This document shows positions 29,230 through 39,237 of a stretch of DNA of 64,000 nt, piece by piece. The notes beneath the pieces are model-generated. The model did not search any database. It was given only the letters and a program-made list of their open reading frames with translations, and was not told the DNA's origin. Positions within the stretch are counted from its first letter, which is position 1, and each line of letters opens with the position of its first letter. Location of the stretch: contig NZ_FOIR01000002.1 of assembly GCF_900111145.1 (NCBI RefSeq), forward strand, positions 124,001 through 188,000, in the 5' to 3' direction. The DNA is from Roseivirga pacifica (GTDB lineage: Bacteria; Bacteroidota; Bacteroidia; Cytophagales; Cyclobacteriaceae). A program made the position numbers and the translations under genes.

Positions 29230-30840
29230 ATGAAAAGAGTGAATAACATAAAAGTTCTATTGCTTTCTGGAGCGCTTATGCTGTCAACCGTGGGTTGTAG
29301 CGATAGCTTTCTTGATCAGGAACCATTGAACGAAAAAACTGAGTCTAACTTCTATAAAACGAAGGAAGACGCTGCACTTGCCATCAATGGGGTTTACGAT
29401 GGTTTGCAAAGAATATGGGAAGACTATCCAGCTTTTCCATTTATTTCATCAGTACTATCCGACAATGCTTTTGGCGGTACTGGTGCATCTGATGGTTTTG
29501 CAGCCCAAATGATGGACGAGTTTGATAAAAACCGTTCTACAGCAGATTTAAATCTATACGAAAACCTTTGGGCAGATTACTACGCGGCTATTTACAGGGC
29601 GAATAAGTATTTGCAAGAAGAAGGTAACATTGATTGGGAAGGTGATGATGCTCTAAGAGCACAGTATCAGTCTGAAGCGCGTTTTGTACGTGCGTTCTGC
29701 TACTTCGATTTGGCTAGAATGTTCGGCAATATTCCTTTGCTAGAAGAGCCAACAACGGACAATGTGCCGCAGGCCGACCCTGCTGAAGTTTATAGCTTAA
29801 TTGGCTCTGACTTACAGTTTGCTGCAGAAAACCTTTCAGCTACGGCTTATTCTGCGGGGTGGGCAGCACAAAACGATGGTCGTGTAACTAAGTGGGCTGC
29901 CGAATCTTTGCTGGGCAGAGTTTTCCTTTACTATACGGGCTACTACAACCAAGCTAGCTTACCAACCAAAGATGGTAGCATTTCCGATGCACAAGCTTTA
30001 CAGTATTTGGAAGATGTAATTACCAATAGCGGTCACGATTTGGTGGCAGATTACACCACCCTTTGGCCTGCTGCCAACCCTGATAACTATGCAGGAGAAG
30101 GTAATATCGAAACTGTTTTTGCCTTGAAATACACTTACACCAGTGATTACAATGGCAACATGGACGGTAACCATTGGATGGTAATGAATGGCATGCGTAA
30201 TACCAATTCTTATCCTTACGGTCAAGGTTGGGGTGGTGCCACGGTAACGGAAGACTTCTACAATACCTTTAGCGCTGACGATGCTAGAAAGTTTGCTTCC
30301 ATTATAGCAATTGAAGATGAAGCGATTGATATCGACATCTCCACGCAACGCGAATACACAGGCTTCTACATTAAAAAGTACACGCCAATGGTCGATGAAG
30401 ACGGTAACAGTACTGCTGTAAATCAGGGCGGTGTAAACTTCCAGATTGGTCAGTACCAAGACTTCGTTTCTATTCGATTTGCGGATGTGCTGCTTATGGC
30501 TGCCGAGCTGGGTAGCGCTAATGCGCAAACCTATTTCAACAGAGTAAGAGAAAGAGCACTTGGAGCAGCTTATACGGAACTCCCTTTAACCGAAGAAAGG
30601 CTTCGCGAAGAGAGAAGACTAGAGTTGGCCTTTGAGGGAATCAGGTATTGGGACCTTTTGCGCTACGGACTAGATGTTGCGGCCAATGCCATTAACGTAA
30701 CCGATGTTGAGGTTTTCAATGCGGGTCAGGTCGTAAGCAAATCCATCACTTTCGATGCGTCAATGGAAGGGCTACAGCAAATTCCTTATAACCAAATCAA
30801 CCTGTCGAATGGTACACTTCAACAAAACACAGGATGGTAA
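29230..30840 (+). CDS. SusD/RagB-family glycan-binding lipoprotein
   Basis: About 536 residues. The signal peptide ends at a lipobox (LSTVGC), followed by SDSFLDQEPLNEKTESNFYKT, a typical SusD start. TPR-like helices (YQSEARFVRAFCYFDLARMFGNIPLLEEPT) and the C-terminal segment with FNRVRERALG, LREERRLELAFEGIRYWDLLRYG are diagnostic. ATG 29230 is chosen; the frame is open from a TTG at 29221, which would overlap the SusC stop. The stop overlaps the start of the next gene as TAATG. It caps the SusC pore and binds the polymer or long oligosaccharides at the cell surface. Confidence 0.95.
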   Translation: MKRVNNIKVLLLSGALMLSTVGCSDSFLDQEPLNEKTESNFYKTKEDAALAINGVYDGLQRIWEDYPAFPFISSVLSDNAFGGTGASDGFAAQMMDEFDKNRSTADLNLYENLWADYYAAIYRANKYLQEEGNIDWEGDDALRAQYQSEARFVRAFCYFDLARMFGNIPLLEEPTTDNVPQADPAEVYSLIGSDLQFAAENLSATAYSAGWAAQNDGRVTKWAAESLLGRVFLYYTGYYNQASLPTKDGSISDAQALQYLEDVITNSGHDLVADYTTLWPAANPDNYAGEGNIETVFALKYTYTSDYNGNMDGNHWMVMNGMRNTNSYPYGQGWGGATVTEDFYNTFSADDARKFASIIAIEDEAIDIDISTQREYTGFYIKKYTPMVDEDGNSTAVNQGGVNFQIGQYQDFVSIRFADVLLMAAELGSANAQTYFNRVRERALGAAYTELPLTEERLREERRLELAFEGIRYWDLLRYGLDVAANAINVTDVEVFNAGQVVSKSITFDASMEGLQQIPYNQINLSNGTLQQNTGW

Positions 30841-32729
30841 TGAAAAAGACGAATGCAATGAAAAAGACACTAAATAGTTTCCTAATCATCCTTGCCATAG
30901 TGTTTGGAATTATCGGCTGTAAGGATGAAGTGCCAGAACTACCGGATCTGATTCCGGTAGCCGACCTGCAATTTGAAATTACGCAGAACCCGAATGATCC
31001 TAACATGGTGATTTTGGAGAGTATGACACCAAACGTAATTCCGCTTTGGACAACCCCAATGGGAAGGTCCACACGCGTGAAGGACACCGTGAAGCTAGCC
31101 TTTGAAGGTAGCTACAAGTTTGTGTACAGTGTAGCCGGTGGTGGCGGAATTGTAAACTCTGACACCGTTACATTAGATATCTCAACCACCAACCTAAGTT
31201 ATGTTGATGACCCACTTTGGAACAACCTGACCGGTGGTGTTGGGGAGTCCAAAGATTGGGTACTCGATATTGATGCAGAGGGTAACTCCAAATACTGGGG
31301 TGGACCTATGTACTTCTCTGGTGATGTTTGGAGATGGGGCGGAAGCTGCTCTGAAGAAGGCGATAAATGCTGGATTTGGGAAGCAGGTTGGGTTGGCAAC
31401 GAATGGATTGCTGCCGCTAACGACTATGGTGTAATGAACTTCAGTTTAGAAGGCAACGCTGTAGTTACGGTAAACCACATGAACTCTCCTGGAAGAGGTG
31501 ATGAAGTAGGTACTTATTTTCTAGATGTTGATAATAAAACATTGAGCATGAGTGATGCGGCCCCGTTAATGAACGACTGGGTTGATGGTGCTAATATTGA
31601 TGATTGGAGACTTGGGTATGTAATTTCGCTTACTGAAGATGCCATGCAGTTGGCTTATAAAGACAAAGGCAAGGAGGAGTTTATCATCTTCAATTACATT
31701 ACAAAAGAGTACAGCGACAATTGGGTGCCAGAAGATCAACCTGACCCGAACCCACCAATTGATTTGGGTGGCGGAACAGCACAAGGTCTAATTTCAGTGA
31801 CCACTTCAAAAACTTGGACTTTAAGCCCAGAAACACCATTTAACTGGACGGATCTTGAAGGTAACTTCTTAAACGATTGGCAGTCTATTGGCGATTATCC
31901 TGATTGGGCTGGCTACCGTGCCGAGCACCAAGCAGATGTGGCAGCCAGCGAAATAGTGTTCCATGCTGATGGTAAAGTAGAAACCAAGTCTGGTGGAGTA
32001 GAAGCGGAGGGAACATACGCTGTGGAAGAAGGTACCAACCTTATCTCATTCACCGATGTAATGCCGAGCTTCCAAATGGGGGATTGGGCAGTGGCAAACA
32101 CTACCGATGCCAACCAGTGGAAGATTGTTAAAACCGCGACAACGGGTTCTACAGTAACCGATATTTGGTTTGGTAAGCGCGATCCGGATAAACCAGAATA
32201 TATGGTGTTCCACTTTGTGTTAGGTTCATCAGGGTTTGATCCGATTGAGGCGAACAAGCAATTGATTATTAATTCTTTAACGGGTGGTAGCTCAAGAACT
32301 TTCAAGGTTTCAGATTCTTGGCATGTGGACTGGCTGGCAGCTGACCTTACCGGTGGCTGGACAGGCCCAACAACCTTTGCTGATGACTTTACTTCAAACT
32401 CTTGGGTTTGGACACAAGCGGTGAAAGACGGCCTGCAAGATCCAACGCTAACATTCACATTGAATGCCGGTGTGGTAACGGTAACTAAGGTGCAAGATGG
32501 CGTTACCACAAATGGTACGGTAACCATTGATGCCGAAAATAATACACTTTCCATCGATATAGATTTGATAGCATTTAAAGATGCCGCGGCTTGGTTACCT
32601 GTTTCGGGCGACCCTTGGTACATCTGTAAAGTGCCTTTGGCCAATATTGAAACAGACGGTATGTGGCTAGGCGATATGAATGACGATGGTACCGAAGTAA
32701 CAGCAATTCATTACGTAATCTCAAACTAG
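30840..32729 (+). CDS. Putative surface glycan-binding lipoprotein with three related modules
   Basis: About 629 residues. Lipobox IIGC after a short signal peptide, then a PKD-like domain (about 40-120) where Susd-neighbour binding proteins usually have an Ig/PKD spacer. Three modules of roughly 150 residues follow, each opening with a similar phrase: ESKDWVLDIDAEG, TSKTWTLSPETPFNW and SSRTFKVSDSWHVDW. Each also has Trp-rich loops and a late GTYxxD-type beta-strand pair (VGTYFLDVDNKTLSM, EGTYAVEEGTNLISF, NGTVTIDAENNTLSI). The many exposed Trp and Tyr residues suit stacking against sugars. Position directly after SusD is that of SusE/F-like or SGBP-B proteins. No catalytic motif is seen. Start 30840 gives a TAATG overlap; ATG 30858 is possible. 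Confidence 0.75.
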   Translation: MKKTNAMKKTLNSFLIILAIVFGIIGCKDEVPELPDLIPVADLQFEITQNPNDPNMVILESMTPNVIPLWTTPMGRSTRVKDTVKLAFEGSYKFVYSVAGGGGIVNSDTVTLDISTTNLSYVDDPLWNNLTGGVGESKDWVLDIDAEGNSKYWGGPMYFSGDVWRWGGSCSEEGDKCWIWEAGWVGNEWIAAANDYGVMNFSLEGNAVVTVNHMNSPGRGDEVGTYFLDVDNKTLSMSDAAPLMNDWVDGANIDDWRLGYVISLTEDAMQLAYKDKGKEEFIIFNYITKEYSDNWVPEDQPDPNPPIDLGGGTAQGLISVTTSKTWTLSPETPFNWTDLEGNFLNDWQSIGDYPDWAGYRAEHQADVAASEIVFHADGKVETKSGGVEAEGTYAVEEGTNLISFTDVMPSFQMGDWAVANTTDANQWKIVKTATTGSTVTDIWFGKRDPDKPEYMVFHFVLGSSGFDPIEANKQLIINSLTGGSSRTFKVSDSWHVDWLAADLTGGWTGPTTFADDFTSNSWVWTQAVKDGLQDPTLTFTLNAGVVTVTKVQDGVTTNGTVTIDAENNTLSIDIDLIAFKDAAAWLPVSGDPWYICKVPLANIETDGMWLGDMNDDGTEVTAIHYVISN

Positions 32730-32768
32730 ATATATAGGTAGTTTAGTTTATCCGATTCATACAATCTG

Positions 32769-32800
32769 CAGGTGAGGCAGCCTTTTTAGGCTGCTGCCTG
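32769..32800 (+). terminator. Hairpin between the surface-binding protein and GH5 genes
   Basis: GCAGCC and GGCTGC pair across a six-base loop, and CAGG / CCTG can extend the base of the stem. There is no clean U-tract afterwards (only TTGTCTTTAATT), so it may act as a partial terminator or an mRNA-stabilising stem that lowers expression of the enzyme genes relative to SusCD. Confidence 0.5.
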
Positions 32801-32823
32801 TAGCTTGTCTTTAATTATCCAAA

Positions 32824-34329
32824 ATGATCAAGAGCCTCTATTATTTATTCATACTCAGTTTCTCCTTTAGCATGTTAAGCTGTAAGGAAGATGAGCCAAC
32901 TCCTCCGGAGCAACCCGAAGATGATGTGGTTTTGCAGGTAGATAATACCAGTTACAGCTTTACTGCCGAAGGTGGTAGCGAAGCCCTGCAAATTACCAGT
33001 AACGCACTGTGGCGTTTTGAATTTGCCAGCGATTCGTGGGGAAAACCATCCATTCAAACATCTCGAGGTGACGCTACCATTCAAATTTTGGCCGGTGAAA
33101 ATGAAAGCACTGAAGCCAGAACTGCTACTATTACGCTAACCAGCGAGGGTGCCGATGATATTACCATATCGTTGAGCCAAACAGGAAGGGAACCAGACCC
33201 GACCGAGCCCGAAAAACCGGACTACATAGATCCGGATCAAACAGATATGAGAAATCTAACCTCCGTTCAACTTACCGAACTAATGGGCTTGGGTTGGAAC
33301 TTAGGAAATTCAATGGAAGCCATTACCGTAAATGGTGATGTACTTTCTGGGAATGAAAACTCATGGGGTAACCCAACAGTTACAAAAACATTGATTGATG
33401 CGGTTAAAGCTGCGGGCTTTAATACTATCAGAATACCGGTTTCTTGGTCGCATATGATCGAAGACGAAGAAACTTTCTACATAAAATACGAATGGAAACA
33501 GCGTGTAGAAGAGGTGGTGAATTATGCCTTGGAAAACGACATGTATGCCATTATTAACGTGCACTGGGATGGCGGATGGATGGATCATCCGGACTACGAA
33601 AACCAAGAAGCGATTAATACCAAACTGGCTGCTTTTTGGAAACAAATAGCCAAGTACTTTAGGGATTATGATGATAAGTTACTCTTTGCCGGAACCAACG
33701 AGGTACATGTAGATGGCAATTACAACCCGCCAACTGCAGAAAATGCTGAGGTGCAGAACTCATTCAATCAAACCTTTATCAATACAGTTAGGGCCACTGG
33801 TGGCCGAAATACCTACCGCCACTTGGTGGTGCAAACCTTCAATACAAACATTGAACACGGAGTAAATCACCTGATTATTCCTGAAGATGAAACGGACGAC
33901 CGCATGTTGGTTGAAGTACATTTTTACGATCCATATCAATTTGCGCTGCAAGAAGATGGTGGTAAGTCGCTTTGGGGCCAAGCACATGCTGGCGATGCAC
34001 AGCACTCAGGTTGGGGCGATGAAGATTGGATCGACCAAACCTTTGCTTCTGTAAAAACCAACTTTGTAGATGCTGGCTATGGGGTAATTCTAGGAGAATA
34101 TGGTGCGATTTTACGTACCGAATTGGCAAGTGCAGGCTACGATGTACATGTAGCAGCACGCAATAATTACTTAAACTATGTAACCAGTAAAGCGCTGGAA
34201 AACGGCATGGTGCCTGTTTATTGGGACAATGGCCATACAGGAAATAATGGTTTTGGTTTGTTCGATAGGGCAACCGGAGAGCAGGCATTTGCAGATGCGA
34301 TTGAGGCCATTACATCAGCGTCAAACTAG
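32824..34329 (+). CDS. BACON-GH5 endo-beta-1,4-glucanase, probable xyloglucanase
   Basis: A 501-residue lipoprotein (lipobox FSMLSC). Residues about 35-120 are a BACON beta-sandwich (YSFTAEGGSEALQITSNALWRF); a Pro/Glu linker leads to a GH5 catalytic domain (about 145-495). Key residues: LGWNLGNSMEA at the barrel entrance, TIRIPVSWSHMI, YAIINVHWDGGW, acid/base Glu 293 in FAGTNEVHV and nucleophile Glu 425 in VILGEYGAI. The sequence style is that of subfamily GH5_4, and the BACON-GH5_4 architecture is that of the Bacteroides ovatus xyloglucan endo-glucanase BoGH5A. It should cut the polymer outside the cell. The specific xyloglucan assignment rests on the neighbouring alpha-xylosidase, beta-galactosidase and alpha-fucosidase genes. 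Confidence 0.88.
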   Translation: MIKSLYYLFILSFSFSMLSCKEDEPTPPEQPEDDVVLQVDNTSYSFTAEGGSEALQITSNALWRFEFASDSWGKPSIQTSRGDATIQILAGENESTEARTATITLTSEGADDITISLSQTGREPDPTEPEKPDYIDPDQTDMRNLTSVQLTELMGLGWNLGNSMEAITVNGDVLSGNENSWGNPTVTKTLIDAVKAAGFNTIRIPVSWSHMIEDEETFYIKYEWKQRVEEVVNYALENDMYAIINVHWDGGWMDHPDYENQEAINTKLAAFWKQIAKYFRDYDDKLLFAGTNEVHVDGNYNPPTAENAEVQNSFNQTFINTVRATGGRNTYRHLVVQTFNTNIEHGVNHLIIPEDETDDRMLVEVHFYDPYQFALQEDGGKSLWGQAHAGDAQHSGWGDEDWIDQTFASVKTNFVDAGYGVILGEYGAILRTELASAGYDVHVAARNNYLNYVTSKALENGMVPVYWDNGHTGNNGFGLFDRATGEQAFADAIEAITSASN

Positions 34330-34330
34330 T

Positions 34331-36760
34331 ATGATACAACCGAATATGTTGAAGAAACTTCCTCAGTTGCTGGTATTGCTAATGGCCATTTTAAGCTATT
34401 CGTGCAGTTCCAAAAAAACTGAATCAAGAATAACATCCGACTTTAATAAAGACTGGTACTTCACTTTGGCCGATAGTACGTTGGATGCTAGCAATCCTAC
34501 TTTTGATGATAGCCACTGGAGGCAATTGCGTCTACCGCACGATTGGAGCATAGAAGGAGAATTTAGCCAAGATAACCCTGCGGGAGTAGGCGGTGGTGCT
34601 TTGCCAGGTGGTATAGGCTGGTACCGCAAGTCCTTCGTAGTGCCAAAAGCCGACTCAGCCAAAAACATCTTTATCGATTTTGATGGAGTTTATATGAACT
34701 CAGAGGTTTGGATAAATGGTGAATTATTGGGCAAAAGACCGAATGGGTACATCTCATTCCGATACGAGCTTACACCACACCTGAAATTTGGTGAGGAGAA
34801 CGTAGTTGCTGTAAAGGTGAATAATAGTGCTCAGCCAAATTCACGATGGTATTCTGGCTCAGGTATTTACCGAAATGTACGTTTGGTTAAAACCAGTGAC
34901 GTTTTTGTAGACCATTGGGGAGCCAAGGTAACTACTCCCGAGGTGAGTAAATCTCAAGCCAAAGTGCGTATTGCATTACAAATCAATAACAGGGGCGATG
35001 CTGGTGAAGTAAACGTAATCAACACTGTTGTTGATCAAAATGGCAAAACCATAGCCGAGCTTTCCGAGGTGCAAAACCTTCAGACCGGAACAAACCAATT
35101 GACATACGATATGGCTGTTCAGGCACCACACTTGTGGTCGGTTGCCGATCCTTTTATGCATAAAGTGATCACCAAAATTGAGAATGAAAGCGGTGAATTG
35201 GATACATATGAAACACCGTTGGGTTTTCGGTTTTATGAATTCGACAGCGAAAAAGGCTTTGTACTGAATGGCGAGCAGCTAAAGATTTTGGGCGTTTGCA
35301 ATCACCACGACTTGGGTGCCTTAGGTGCCGCTGTAAACACCCGTGCTTTGCAGCGTCAATTGGAGATAATGAAGGAGATGGGCGTAAACGGCATTCGCAC
35401 AGCGCATAATCCTCCCGCGCCAGAGTTGCTTGCACTTTGCGATAGCATGGGCTTTATCGTAATGGATGAGGTATTCGATATGTGGGCGAAGAAAAAGAGC
35501 GAATACGATTATAGCCTCTATTGGGACGAATGGCACGAAAAGGACTTGGTAGATTTCATTAAAAGAGACCAAAACCATCCGAGCATTTTTGTGTGGAGTA
35601 TTGGCAATGAAATTCTCGAACAGTGGGATTCTACCGGAATCACCATAGCCAAAGAACTGGCCGATAGAGTGCGTGAATTAGATGATAGACCGATTACTTC
35701 GGCACTTAACGATCCACAGCCGCATAACAACATTTACAAGTCTGGAGCATTGGACATTGTGGGTTTCAACTATAGCCACAAGCTCTACGAAGATTTTCAG
35801 AAGAACTTTCCAGGTGAAGTGTTTATCGCTACAGAAACTACCTCTGCTTTGGCTACCCGTGGCCATTACGATATGCCTTCAGATACCATAAAGAGATGGC
35901 CTATTCGCTGGGATTTGGAGTTTACTGAAGGAAATGCAGACAATACCGTTTCTGCCTATGACCATGTCAGCACGCCATGGGGTTCTACCCATGAAGAGAC
36001 ATGGAAGATCATGAAAGAGCATGATTTCCTAACGGGAATGTACATCTGGACCGGCTTCGATTATCTGGGCGAGCCAACGCCATACGGTTGGCCTTCGCGC
36101 AGCTCTTACTTCGGTATAGTCGACTTGGCCGGTTTCCCTAAAGATGCCTATTACATGTATCAGAGCGAATGGACAGATAAGGATGTGCTTCATGTATTTC
36201 CGCATTGGAATTGGGCCGAAGGCGAAGCAGTGGACATTTGGGCATACTACAATAATGCCGATGAAGTGGAGCTTTTCCTCAATGGAGAAAGCCAAGGCAT
36301 TCGCAAAAAGGAGAGGGACGATTTACACGTGGTGTGGCGAATTCCATTTGAAGCGGGTACGCTCAAGGCCATTTCTAGAAAAGATGGAAAGGAAGTGCTT
36401 ACCAAGGAGATTAAGACGGCCGGTGCCGCAGCGCAAATCGAATTGCTTGCCGATAGAAACAGTATTCAGGCAGATGGTAAGGACTTGTCTTTTGTTACTG
36501 TGAAAGTTTTGGATAAGGACGGCAATCTGGTTCCCAATGCTGCTAACCTGATTGAGTTTGAGCTGAAAGGCAATGGGAAGATCATAGCTGTAGACAATGG
36601 CGATCCTACTAGCATGGAGGCTTTTCAAGCGAAACAACGAAAGGCATTTAAAGGCTTAGCGCTGGTAGTTATTCAGTCGGACGAGGTGAAAGGTGAGATT
36701 AAATTAATAGCCAAATCAGAAGGATTAACACAGAAATCACTCACAATCGGCACACACTGA
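34331..36760 (+). CDS. Glycoside hydrolase family 2, probable beta-galactosidase
   Basis: About 809 residues, beginning 1 bp after the GH5 stop. Signal peptide with lipobox LSYSC. Domains in order: sugar-binding jelly roll (about 30-185), Ig-like domain, GH2 TIM barrel (about 285-590; GVCNHHDLGALGAAVNTRALQRQL), then DUF4982 and a C-terminal GH2 domain (about 690-805). Acid/base is Glu 427 in VWSIGNEIL and nucleophile Glu 502 in FIATETTSA. In xyloglucan loci a GH2 of this kind removes the galactose that fucose is attached to. It should act in the periplasm or at the inner face of the outer membrane. Other exo-beta-glycosidase activities of GH2 cannot be excluded. Confidence 0.88.
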   Translation: MIQPNMLKKLPQLLVLLMAILSYSCSSKKTESRITSDFNKDWYFTLADSTLDASNPTFDDSHWRQLRLPHDWSIEGEFSQDNPAGVGGGALPGGIGWYRKSFVVPKADSAKNIFIDFDGVYMNSEVWINGELLGKRPNGYISFRYELTPHLKFGEENVVAVKVNNSAQPNSRWYSGSGIYRNVRLVKTSDVFVDHWGAKVTTPEVSKSQAKVRIALQINNRGDAGEVNVINTVVDQNGKTIAELSEVQNLQTGTNQLTYDMAVQAPHLWSVADPFMHKVITKIENESGELDTYETPLGFRFYEFDSEKGFVLNGEQLKILGVCNHHDLGALGAAVNTRALQRQLEIMKEMGVNGIRTAHNPPAPELLALCDSMGFIVMDEVFDMWAKKKSEYDYSLYWDEWHEKDLVDFIKRDQNHPSIFVWSIGNEILEQWDSTGITIAKELADRVRELDDRPITSALNDPQPHNNIYKSGALDIVGFNYSHKLYEDFQKNFPGEVFIATETTSALATRGHYDMPSDTIKRWPIRWDLEFTEGNADNTVSAYDHVSTPWGSTHEETWKIMKEHDFLTGMYIWTGFDYLGEPTPYGWPSRSSYFGIVDLAGFPKDAYYMYQSEWTDKDVLHVFPHWNWAEGEAVDIWAYYNNADEVELFLNGESQGIRKKERDDLHVVWRIPFEAGTLKAISRKDGKEVLTKEIKTAGAAAQIELLADRNSIQADGKDLSFVTVKVLDKDGNLVPNAANLIEFELKGNGKIIAVDNGDPTSMEAFQAKQRKAFKGLALVVIQSDEVKGEIKLIAKSEGLTQKSLTIGTH

Positions 36761-36817
36761 TTTTGTAGAACTAAATGATTTAAAGAAAGATAGACAGGGT
36801 TTTAATAGCATATTGAA

Positions 36818-39226
36818 ATGAAGAAGTTGACATTATTGATATTATCCATATTCCTAAGTGCTCCGCTTTTTGCGCAGCTGCAAAACTCGGGTGTGCTCAA
36901 TGAGCCGTTGGATATAAGCAAGGATTTTACCGACATGAGAAATACCTTTTTTGTGGCGGAAGATTTAGCCTCGTTCGACCCAGTTACGGGCAAAGGAACC
37001 GTGCGATTTGAACGTAACAATTTAACCACACAGCAGGCTTTCAACAACATGTTGATGCGCCTAATGCCAGCTCCGGCCAATGAATTTCCGGGTACCGAAT
37101 ATGCGGTTTCTCCAGAACATCCTTTCTCTTTAGAATTTGTATCGGGCCGAACTGTACGTATCAGAATGACTTCCGGTCCACAATTGGCAGCTCAGGAAGA
37201 GTCGCTAATGTTGGTAAATGGAAAGGCTCCGGTAAACAAAAGCGCTTGGCAGCATTCAAAAACAGCCGAAGGACACGAGTATAAAAGTGAGTTTGGCCGA
37301 ATTGTGATCTCAGAAAGCCCTTGGCACATTCGTATTTTCGATGCGGAAGGGAAGCTGCTCACGCAAACCATTCATACCTCCGATGTGAGCAACTCTTACA
37401 CTCCAGTGGTGCCATTCTCTTATATCCGTAGAGCTTCTGATTATTCGCGTAGTATGAATGCTGTATTGGAGCTTGCACCAGGTGAAAAGATCTATGGCTT
37501 GGGTGAATCTTGGCAATCGTTCAACAAAAGAGGAGAGAAGGTGGTGCTTTGGACTGACGATGCTAATGGTGTGCAAAATGAAACCATGTACAAGCCTATT
37601 CCTTTCTACATGAGTAGTAGAGGTTACGGTGTTTTTATGCATCATTCAAGCCCAATATCAATCGACTTTGGCAAGTACTATAGCGGTGCGAATAGCATGA
37701 TGATCGGTGATGATGAACTAGATTTGTTCGTCTTTTTAGGTGAACCGAAAGACATATTGGACGAGTACACTGACCTTACAGGAAAAGCACCAATGCCACC
37801 ACTTTGGTCATTCGGTTTCTGGATGAGCCGTATCACCTATTTTTCCGAAAAAGACGGAATGGAGGTCGCAGCGAAGCTTCGTGAACATCAAATTCCATCT
37901 GATGTGATTCATTTTGACACAGGTTGGTTCGGGGTAGATTGGAGAAATGACTACACTTTTCCAAGCGATCGTTTCCCAGACCCTAAGAAAATGCTCTCAG
38001 AATTTAAAGACCAAGGTTTCGAAATTAGCTTATGGCAGTTGCCATACTTTACACCAGAAAACATCCTCTTTGATGAGCTAGTTGAGAAGGACTTGGTAGT
38101 GCGAGATCGCAAAGGAAATATTCCTTACGAAGATGCAGTTTTAGACTTTACTAACCCTGCTACTATCGAGTGGTATCAAGATAAGATCAAAGGCTTGCTA
38201 GACCTTGGTGTAGCCGTAATCAAAGTGGATTTTGGTGAGGCTGCGCCTGAACAGGGCATTTACCACAATGGTAAAACAGGCTTCTACGAACACAACATTT
38301 ATCCGCTAAGGTATAACAAGGCCGTGGCCGAAATAACCAAAGAAGTGAATGGAGATGCCTTTATATGGGCAAGAAGCGCTTGGGCGGGTAGCCAGCGTTA
38401 CCCTGTACACTGGGGTGGCGATGCTGAAACAAGTAATTCCGCAATGGCTGCTACACTAAGAGGCGGTCTGTCTTTCGGCCTGTCTGGATTCTCTTTCTGG
38501 TCGCATGATATTGGTGGTTTTACCACCGCAGCACCAGAGGATCTATATGCCCGTTGGACACCGTTTGGCATGTTGTCTTCGCATGTGCGTAGCCATGGTA
38601 ACCCACCAACAGAGCCTTGGGAATACGGCACCGATTTTATGGCTGGCTTTAGAGAAGCCGATAACCTGCGTTACGAATTAATGCCTTACATCTATGCGCA
38701 GGCCAAGCATTCTAGCGAAACAGGTTTGCCAATGGTACGTGCGCTATTCGTAGAGTTCCCAGAAGATCCGGGATCTTGGTTGATAGATGACGAATACCTT
38801 TTTGGCGAAGATATTTTGGTGGCTCCAATGTTTGAAAACGGTGAATCAAGAGATGTTTACTTGCCTCCTGGTCAGTGGGTTGACTATCAAACAGGTCAAT
38901 CGTACAGCGGTGGATGGCATAACATTACCACAGGCGATATTCCAGTAGTAATGATGGTTAGGGATGGGGCGGCTATTCCGCACATTGCTTTGGCGCAAAC
39001 TACCAAAGAAATGGATTGGAAGAACATAGAGTTGAAGGTTTACAGCAGCTCTAATGGCCCGGTAGATGCAAAAGTTTTCCTTCCTGCTAAGGAACAGCTA
39101 GAGACGGTTGAACTCGCATTTAAAAATGGCGCATATGGTGTGGCTAAAGACCCATACAAGCGCGATGTGAAATGGAAAATCAACGCTTCAAAACTTCAGT
39201 TGACTGCCGTAGGGTCAAAAGAGTAA
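36818..39226 (+). CDS. Glycoside hydrolase family 31, probable alpha-xylosidase
   Basis: An 802-residue exported enzyme (signal peptide ending APLFAQ). The N-terminal beta domain contains YGLGESWQSFNKRG, the catalytic barrel starts at about 320 (MPPLWSFGFWMSR), and the nucleophile is Asp 471 in VIKVDFGEAAP with acid/base Asp 535 in HWGGDAETS. KVDFGE and WGGDxxTS contexts resemble YicI-type alpha-xylosidases more than alpha-glucosidases. It should remove the alpha-1,6-xylose from the non-reducing end of xyloglucan oligosaccharides after galactose and fucose have been cleaved. It is 57 bp after the GH2 gene and 11 bp before GH95. Confidence 0.88.
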   Translation: MKKLTLLILSIFLSAPLFAQLQNSGVLNEPLDISKDFTDMRNTFFVAEDLASFDPVTGKGTVRFERNNLTTQQAFNNMLMRLMPAPANEFPGTEYAVSPEHPFSLEFVSGRTVRIRMTSGPQLAAQEESLMLVNGKAPVNKSAWQHSKTAEGHEYKSEFGRIVISESPWHIRIFDAEGKLLTQTIHTSDVSNSYTPVVPFSYIRRASDYSRSMNAVLELAPGEKIYGLGESWQSFNKRGEKVVLWTDDANGVQNETMYKPIPFYMSSRGYGVFMHHSSPISIDFGKYYSGANSMMIGDDELDLFVFLGEPKDILDEYTDLTGKAPMPPLWSFGFWMSRITYFSEKDGMEVAAKLREHQIPSDVIHFDTGWFGVDWRNDYTFPSDRFPDPKKMLSEFKDQGFEISLWQLPYFTPENILFDELVEKDLVVRDRKGNIPYEDAVLDFTNPATIEWYQDKIKGLLDLGVAVIKVDFGEAAPEQGIYHNGKTGFYEHNIYPLRYNKAVAEITKEVNGDAFIWARSAWAGSQRYPVHWGGDAETSNSAMAATLRGGLSFGLSGFSFWSHDIGGFTTAAPEDLYARWTPFGMLSSHVRSHGNPPTEPWEYGTDFMAGFREADNLRYELMPYIYAQAKHSSETGLPMVRALFVEFPEDPGSWLIDDEYLFGEDILVAPMFENGESRDVYLPPGQWVDYQTGQSYSGGWHNITTGDIPVVMMVRDGAAIPHIALAQTTKEMDWKNIELKVYSSSNGPVDAKVFLPAKEQLETVELAFKNGAYGVAKDPYKRDVKWKINASKLQLTAVGSKE

Positions 39227-39237
39227 TTCCATATTAA

